The notes under the pieces: generated by a model
Databases searched by the model: none
Seen by the model: only the letters and a program-made list of their open reading frames with translations
Told to the model about the DNA's origin: nothing
Made by a program: the position numbers and the translations under genes
Shown here: in pieces, positions 5,656 to 7,955 of the stretch
How positions within the stretch are numbered: the stretch's first letter is position 1
Layout of the letters: each line of letters opens with the position of its first letter
Assembly (NCBI GenBank): GCA_964370735.1
Contig: CAYJLC010000069.1
Coordinates: forward strand, 1 to 7,955
Length of the DNA: 7,955 nt
Origin: CAYJLC01 sp964370735
GTDB taxonomy: Bacteria; Bacillota; Clostridia; Oscillospirales; Butyricicoccaceae
Direction of reading: 5' to 3'

Positions 5656-7095
5656 TTACTCAATTTCTGCAAATTTTTTCGCCATTGTCGGATTGTTTTT
5701 CGTCAGTTTTTTAATCGATAAATCTTGTGCCTTGTTGTTTGCAAGCCTTAGATTATTTTCCGACGATAGTAGTGCTTCTTTTGTTTTTATCAAATGGTCG
5801 ATAGTTTTATCGATTTCATTTATCGCAGTTTGGAATTTTCTGCTCGCTAAATCGTAATTATAGTTGAATTTGTCTTTAAAATCAAGCATATCTTTCTCAA
5901 AATTTGAAATATCGATATTTTGGTTTTTAAATTCAACCAGTTGCTCTCTATATTTCACCGAATTTAGTGCTGCATTTCGCAAAAGAGTAATCATTGGAAT
6001 AAAAAACTGTGGTCTTATGACATACATTTTCGGATATTTATACGAAACATCGACAATTCCATTATTATAAAGCTCGTTATCACTCTCTAATAGTGAAACC
6101 AAAACAGCGTATTCGCAATTTTTTTCATTTCTGTCTTTGTCCAGTTCTTTGAAAAAATCTTCGTTCTTTTTCTTCGTTGCAGTCGTGTCATTTTCGTTTT
6201 TCATTTCAAACATAATTGAAATAAATTCAACACCTTCGGCAGTGGATTCTTTGAAAATATAGTCACCTTTACTGCCAGTTTTTGCGTCATTATCCTTCTC
6301 AAAATATGAATTTTGAAACCCTGCTGAACGAATTTGATTGAACGCAATTTCGCAATGTTGCTCCAGTGTTTCACCAAGCATTTTTGTCGAAAGTTTCACT
6401 TTTAAGTCTTTGTAATAATCAACTTCATCGGCTTTTTCTTTAAGCTTCACTTCAAAACTTTCTTTCAAATTTTTAACTTCAAGCTCGGAATTTGTCTTAT
6501 TTGATGTGATTTCTGATATAAGTTTTGTGATTTCCATGTCTTTTTGAGCGATTTCAATATTTTTCTTCGCTTGTTCGTCTTTTAGCGCAAGTTCTTTTTC
6601 TACTTCTGAAGCTTTAATTTGTGCTTGCAAATTTGCAATTTCAAGCTTAGTTTCCGAAAGCTTTGCTTCAAGTTCGGCTTTTGAATTTGCCTCTGCGATT
6701 TTCAGTTCATTTTCTTTTTCCGTCTTAAAACTTTCCTTGTTTTTAGATAGTTCTTCTTGAATTTGACTAATAATCGCATCTTTTTTAATAATTTCGATTT
6801 GATTTTTGCTTTCTTGCTCTTTAATCGCCGTGTTTTTATTATTCTCGGCAAGTTCTAGCTTATTTTTAAGCTCTAAAATCTCTTGTTCGAGATTTAATTG
6901 CTTTTTATCCGATTCAGATTTGATATTAATTTTAACAACTTCAAGCTCATTTTGCTTTTCAGATTTAATTAACTGCTCGCGTTCAGACAGTTCTTTTTTA
7001 AATTCTGCATCACGAACTTGTGCTAAAATCGCAACATAACCCGACTCGTCCACAACAAATGTTTCATTACATTTTGGGCATTTTATTTCACTCAT
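5656..7095 (-). CDS. DUF2130 family protein: coiled coil plus PD-(D/E)xK-like domain
   Basis: The product is 479 aa. The N-terminus MSEIKCPKCNETFVVDESGY contains a single CPKC knuckle (C6, C9), half of a zinc-ribbon. Residues about 30-235 are a long Glu/Lys/Ala/Leu coiled coil. The conserved DUF2130 (COG4487) part runs about 235-385: MLGETLEQHCEIAFNQIR, then GSKGDYIF (274-281), EFISIMFEMKNEND (290-303), KKKNEDFFKELDKDR (308-322), CEYAVLVSLLE and IVDVSYKYPKMYVIRPQFFIPMI. GD at 277-278 followed by a strand carrying E297-x-K299 fits motifs II and III of PD-(D/E)xK nucleases, so DNA cleavage is possible but unproven. A helical C-terminus (about 390-479) follows. The ATG at 7095 is chosen over a 22-codon upstream extension because AAAGGA (7109-7104) is 8 nt away and the family's N-terminus begins there. 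The gene is monocistronic, convergent with the Cys-rich gene. Its role is unknown; repair, defence or nucleoid functions are all conceivable. Confidence 0.88.
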   Translation of the reverse strand: MSEIKCPKCNETFVVDESGYVAILAQVRDAEFKKELSEREQLIKSEKQNELEVVKINIKSESDKKQLNLEQEILELKNKLELAENNKNTAIKEQESKNQIEIIKKDAIISQIQEELSKNKESFKTEKENELKIAEANSKAELEAKLSETKLEIANLQAQIKASEVEKELALKDEQAKKNIEIAQKDMEITKLISEITSNKTNSELEVKNLKESFEVKLKEKADEVDYYKDLKVKLSTKMLGETLEQHCEIAFNQIRSAGFQNSYFEKDNDAKTGSKGDYIFKESTAEGVEFISIMFEMKNENDTTATKKKNEDFFKELDKDRNEKNCEYAVLVSLLESDNELYNNGIVDVSYKYPKMYVIRPQFFIPMITLLRNAALNSVKYREQLVEFKNQNIDISNFEKDMLDFKDKFNYNYDLASRKFQTAINEIDKTIDHLIKTKEALLSSENNLRLANNKAQDLSIKKLTKNNPTMAKKFAEIE

Positions 7096-7103
7096 ATTAA
7101 ATA

Positions 7104-7109
7104 TCCTTT
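7104..7109 (-). promoter_or_regulatory. Ribosome binding site deciding the DUF2130 start at 7095
   Basis: AAAGGA on the - strand lies 8 nt upstream of ATG 7095. The longer in-frame alternative beginning at 7161 has no comparable site, and its extra residues do not resemble the family. Confidence 0.65.
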
Positions 7110-7187
7110 CATAAGTTAAATTTTTATGTTTTGTATATATAATTTTAAGCATATTTTGCATAAAACACGCTCTTAAGCTTTTTTCGC

Positions 7188-7199
7188 TATTATATCATA
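7188..7199 (-). promoter_or_regulatory. Extended -10 promoter candidate for the DUF2130 gene
   Basis: The - strand reads TATGATATAATA, containing TGATATAAT, an exact extended -10 (TGnTATAAT). No good -35 is seen at 17 nt, which extended -10 promoters can do without. The leader would be roughly 85-90 nt. The same 12-mer recurs in each unit of the adjacent repeat array. Confidence 0.5.
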
Positions 7200-7258
7200 A
7201 ACGCTTTAGGGGGAAATTAAAAATTATAATGCCTAAAATTATAAGTTTTAGCATATTT

Positions 7259-7321
7259 GTTTATATTATATCATAAGTGTAAACCTTATGATATATTTAC
7301 TAAATGAATTATAATATAAAC
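7259..7321. repeat. Nested inverted repeat in unit 1 of the array
   Basis: The inner stem ATATCATAAG (7268-7277) pairs with CTTATGATAT (7285-7294) around TGTAAAC. The outer arms GTTTATATTATA (7259-7270) and TATAATATAAAC (7310-7321) are also exact reverse complements, sharing a few bases with the inner stem. The structure could form a cruciform in DNA or a stem-loop in RNA. Confidence 0.7.
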
Positions 7322-7377
7322 GCTTTCAGCAAAAATACGACTTAAAGTGTTTAAAACTACAAGCTTCTAACATATTT

Positions 7378-7440
7378 GTTTATATTATATCATAAGTGTA
7401 AACCTTATGATATATTTACTAAATGAATTATAATATAAAC
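7378..7440. repeat. Nested inverted repeat in unit 2 of the array
   Basis: This is an exact copy of the structure at 7259-7321, shifted by 119 bp: inner stem 7387-7396 with 7404-7413, outer arms 7378-7389 with 7429-7440. The perfect identity of this copy contrasts with the diverged segment just before it. Confidence 0.7.
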
Positions 7441-7617
7441 GCTTTAGGGGAAATTAAAAATTATAATGCCTAAAATTATAAGTTTTAGCATATTTGTTTA
7501 TATTATATCACAAACTTTGGCTTTACTCAATCAAAAATAAATTTAACACTCATAAATCCCCTATCATCTAACCCTATTTTGTAATTTAAGTCGCTATTTT
7601 TTAAGATTAAACTAAAT

Positions 7618-7656
7618 AAAAAACGTGCAAGCGAAATTTCTGCTTGCACGTTTTTT
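7618..7656. terminator. Bidirectional terminator downstream of the right-edge gene
   Basis: AAAAAACGTGCAAGC (7618-7632) pairs with GCTTGCACGTTTTTT (7642-7656) around a 9-nt loop. On the - strand the stem ends in a six-T run, so it should end the gene whose stop is at 7702. It would also block + strand readthrough. Confidence 0.85.
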
Positions 7657-7701
7657 AGGTTTATGAAAAAATTAATATTTGATAAGAACTATCTTTTTGT
7701 T

Positions 7702-7955
7702 CTATGATTTTTCGTTTTCTGTCGTTGATATTTTATACCTAAGTATCATTGCGTGCATTTTGCCATCGGCTATTTTTGTCGCAATTTTGGTATAAATTTT
7801 CAACTTTTTGCGGAGTTCTTTTGAAATTCCACCGTAAAATCCATTTGCCGACAGTAGTTTTATTTTTGTTTTATCTGCAAATTCTTTAGGGTCGTTTATA
7901 TAAAAATACAGCATGGCATCTTTGTTGCCTGTTTTTTTGACATATCTTTCAGCAT
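7702..7955 (-). CDS. 3' end of an unidentified gene running off the right edge
   Basis: The last 83 codons are visible. The first ATG in frame is at 7914, but the frame is open to the window edge and continues as AERYVKKTGNKDA before it. No ribosome binding site precedes 7914, so the true start is outside. The visible part is basic and mixed alpha/beta: MLYFYINDPKEFADKTKI, then FYGGISKELRKKLKIYTKIA and a Lys/Glu/Ser-rich end. There is no membrane segment and no motif I can assign to a family. The stop TAG lies 46 bp before a clear terminator. It is transcribed in the same direction as the DUF2130 gene but is separated from it by that terminator and the repeat array, so the two are not an operon. 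Confidence 0.6.
   Translation of the reverse strand, partial: AERYVKKTGNKDAMLYFYINDPKEFADKTKIKLLSANGFYGGISKELRKKLKIYTKIATKIADGKMHAMILRYKISTTENEKS

Larger units (their letters stand above)
7199..7510. repeat. Non-coding tandem repeat array with a 119-bp period, two and a partial third unit
   Basis: Units begin with AAACGCTTT at 7199, 7318 and 7437. The segment 7252-7326 is identical to 7371-7445 over 75 bp. The segment 7199-7273 equals 7437-7510 apart from one G (five Gs against four). Unit 2 replaces the segment between these blocks (7327-7370) with a different sequence of equal length, so the array reads A-B-C-B-A. Unit 3 stops after TATATCA at 7510. A shortened related sequence may precede unit 1 (TATTATATCATA at 7188-7199). 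No open frame crosses the units. The array separates the DUF2130 promoter from the terminator at 7618-7656. The stretch 7511-7617 holds nothing I can recognise. Confidence 0.85.

Noticed and set aside
7096..7161. Upstream extension of the DUF2130 gene by 22 codons
   Set aside because: The AAAGGA site and the conserved MSEIKCPKC N-terminus both favour ATG 7095, and the extension would cross the leader.
7199..7510. CRISPR array (repeated blocks separated by different sequence)
   Set aside because: The conserved block is 75 bp, there are only two full copies, two of the three spacers are the same sequence, and no cas genes are nearby.
7702..7914. Complete 70-aa gene starting at ATG 7914
   Set aside because: The frame stays open to the window edge, no ribosome binding site precedes 7914, and the residues before it read as continuous protein. 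I treat it as a 5'-truncated gene.

Overview
This is an AT-rich window whose codon use, AGGAGG-type ribosome binding sites, S-layer-homology protein and SPOCS-domain genes point to a low-GC, endospore-forming anaerobe of the Clostridia. No species can be named from the sequence alone. No tRNA, rRNA, integrase, transposase or CRISPR array is visible.

Left edge (2-973, + strand): the C-terminal part of a type I pullulanase-like GH13 enzyme fused to three SLH domains, that is, a surface-anchored starch- or glycogen-debranching enzyme. It is followed by a 376-bp gene-free stretch (974-1349). This holds a perfect 34-bp palindrome (probable terminator) and a hairpin-rich segment closed by another copy of the palindrome arm, so that 1055-1309 has matching 16-bp inverted ends like a small non-coding repeat element.

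Centre (1350-4791, - strand): a five-gene cluster in the order 111-aa protein, then three different SPOCS (formerly DUF3794) proteins of 165, 227 and 376 aa, then a 225-aa beta-propeller-like protein. The three SPOCS genes are packed with gaps of 0 and 1 nt, so they should be co-translated. The SPOCS domain is known from sporulation proteins such as SipL, the partner of the coat-basement ATPase SpoIVA. The 111-aa protein looks like a minimal, very divergent member of the same fold. A sigma-E-like promoter can be placed upstream of the cluster. Divergent from it (4956-5570, + strand) lies a 204-aa protein with 20 cysteines and a carboxypeptidase-regulatory-like beta-sandwich. It would suit a disulfide-cross-linked surface protein. 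I read 1350-5570 as a candidate spore coat, exosporium or spore-appendage locus; this is inference, and it is the most interesting part of the window.

Right part: a strong bidirectional hairpin terminator (5577-5603) separates the Cys-rich gene from a convergent DUF2130 gene (5656-7095, - strand). That gene encodes a long coiled coil followed by a domain with a PD-(D/E)xK-nuclease-like signature. Upstream of it is a non-coding array (7199-7510) of 119-bp tandem units. Each unit carries a strong inverted repeat and an extended -10 promoter-like motif (TGATATAAT on the - strand) that also lies directly upstream of the DUF2130 gene. A bidirectional terminator (7618-7656) and the 3' end of an unidentified - strand gene that runs off the window (7702-7955) close the region.
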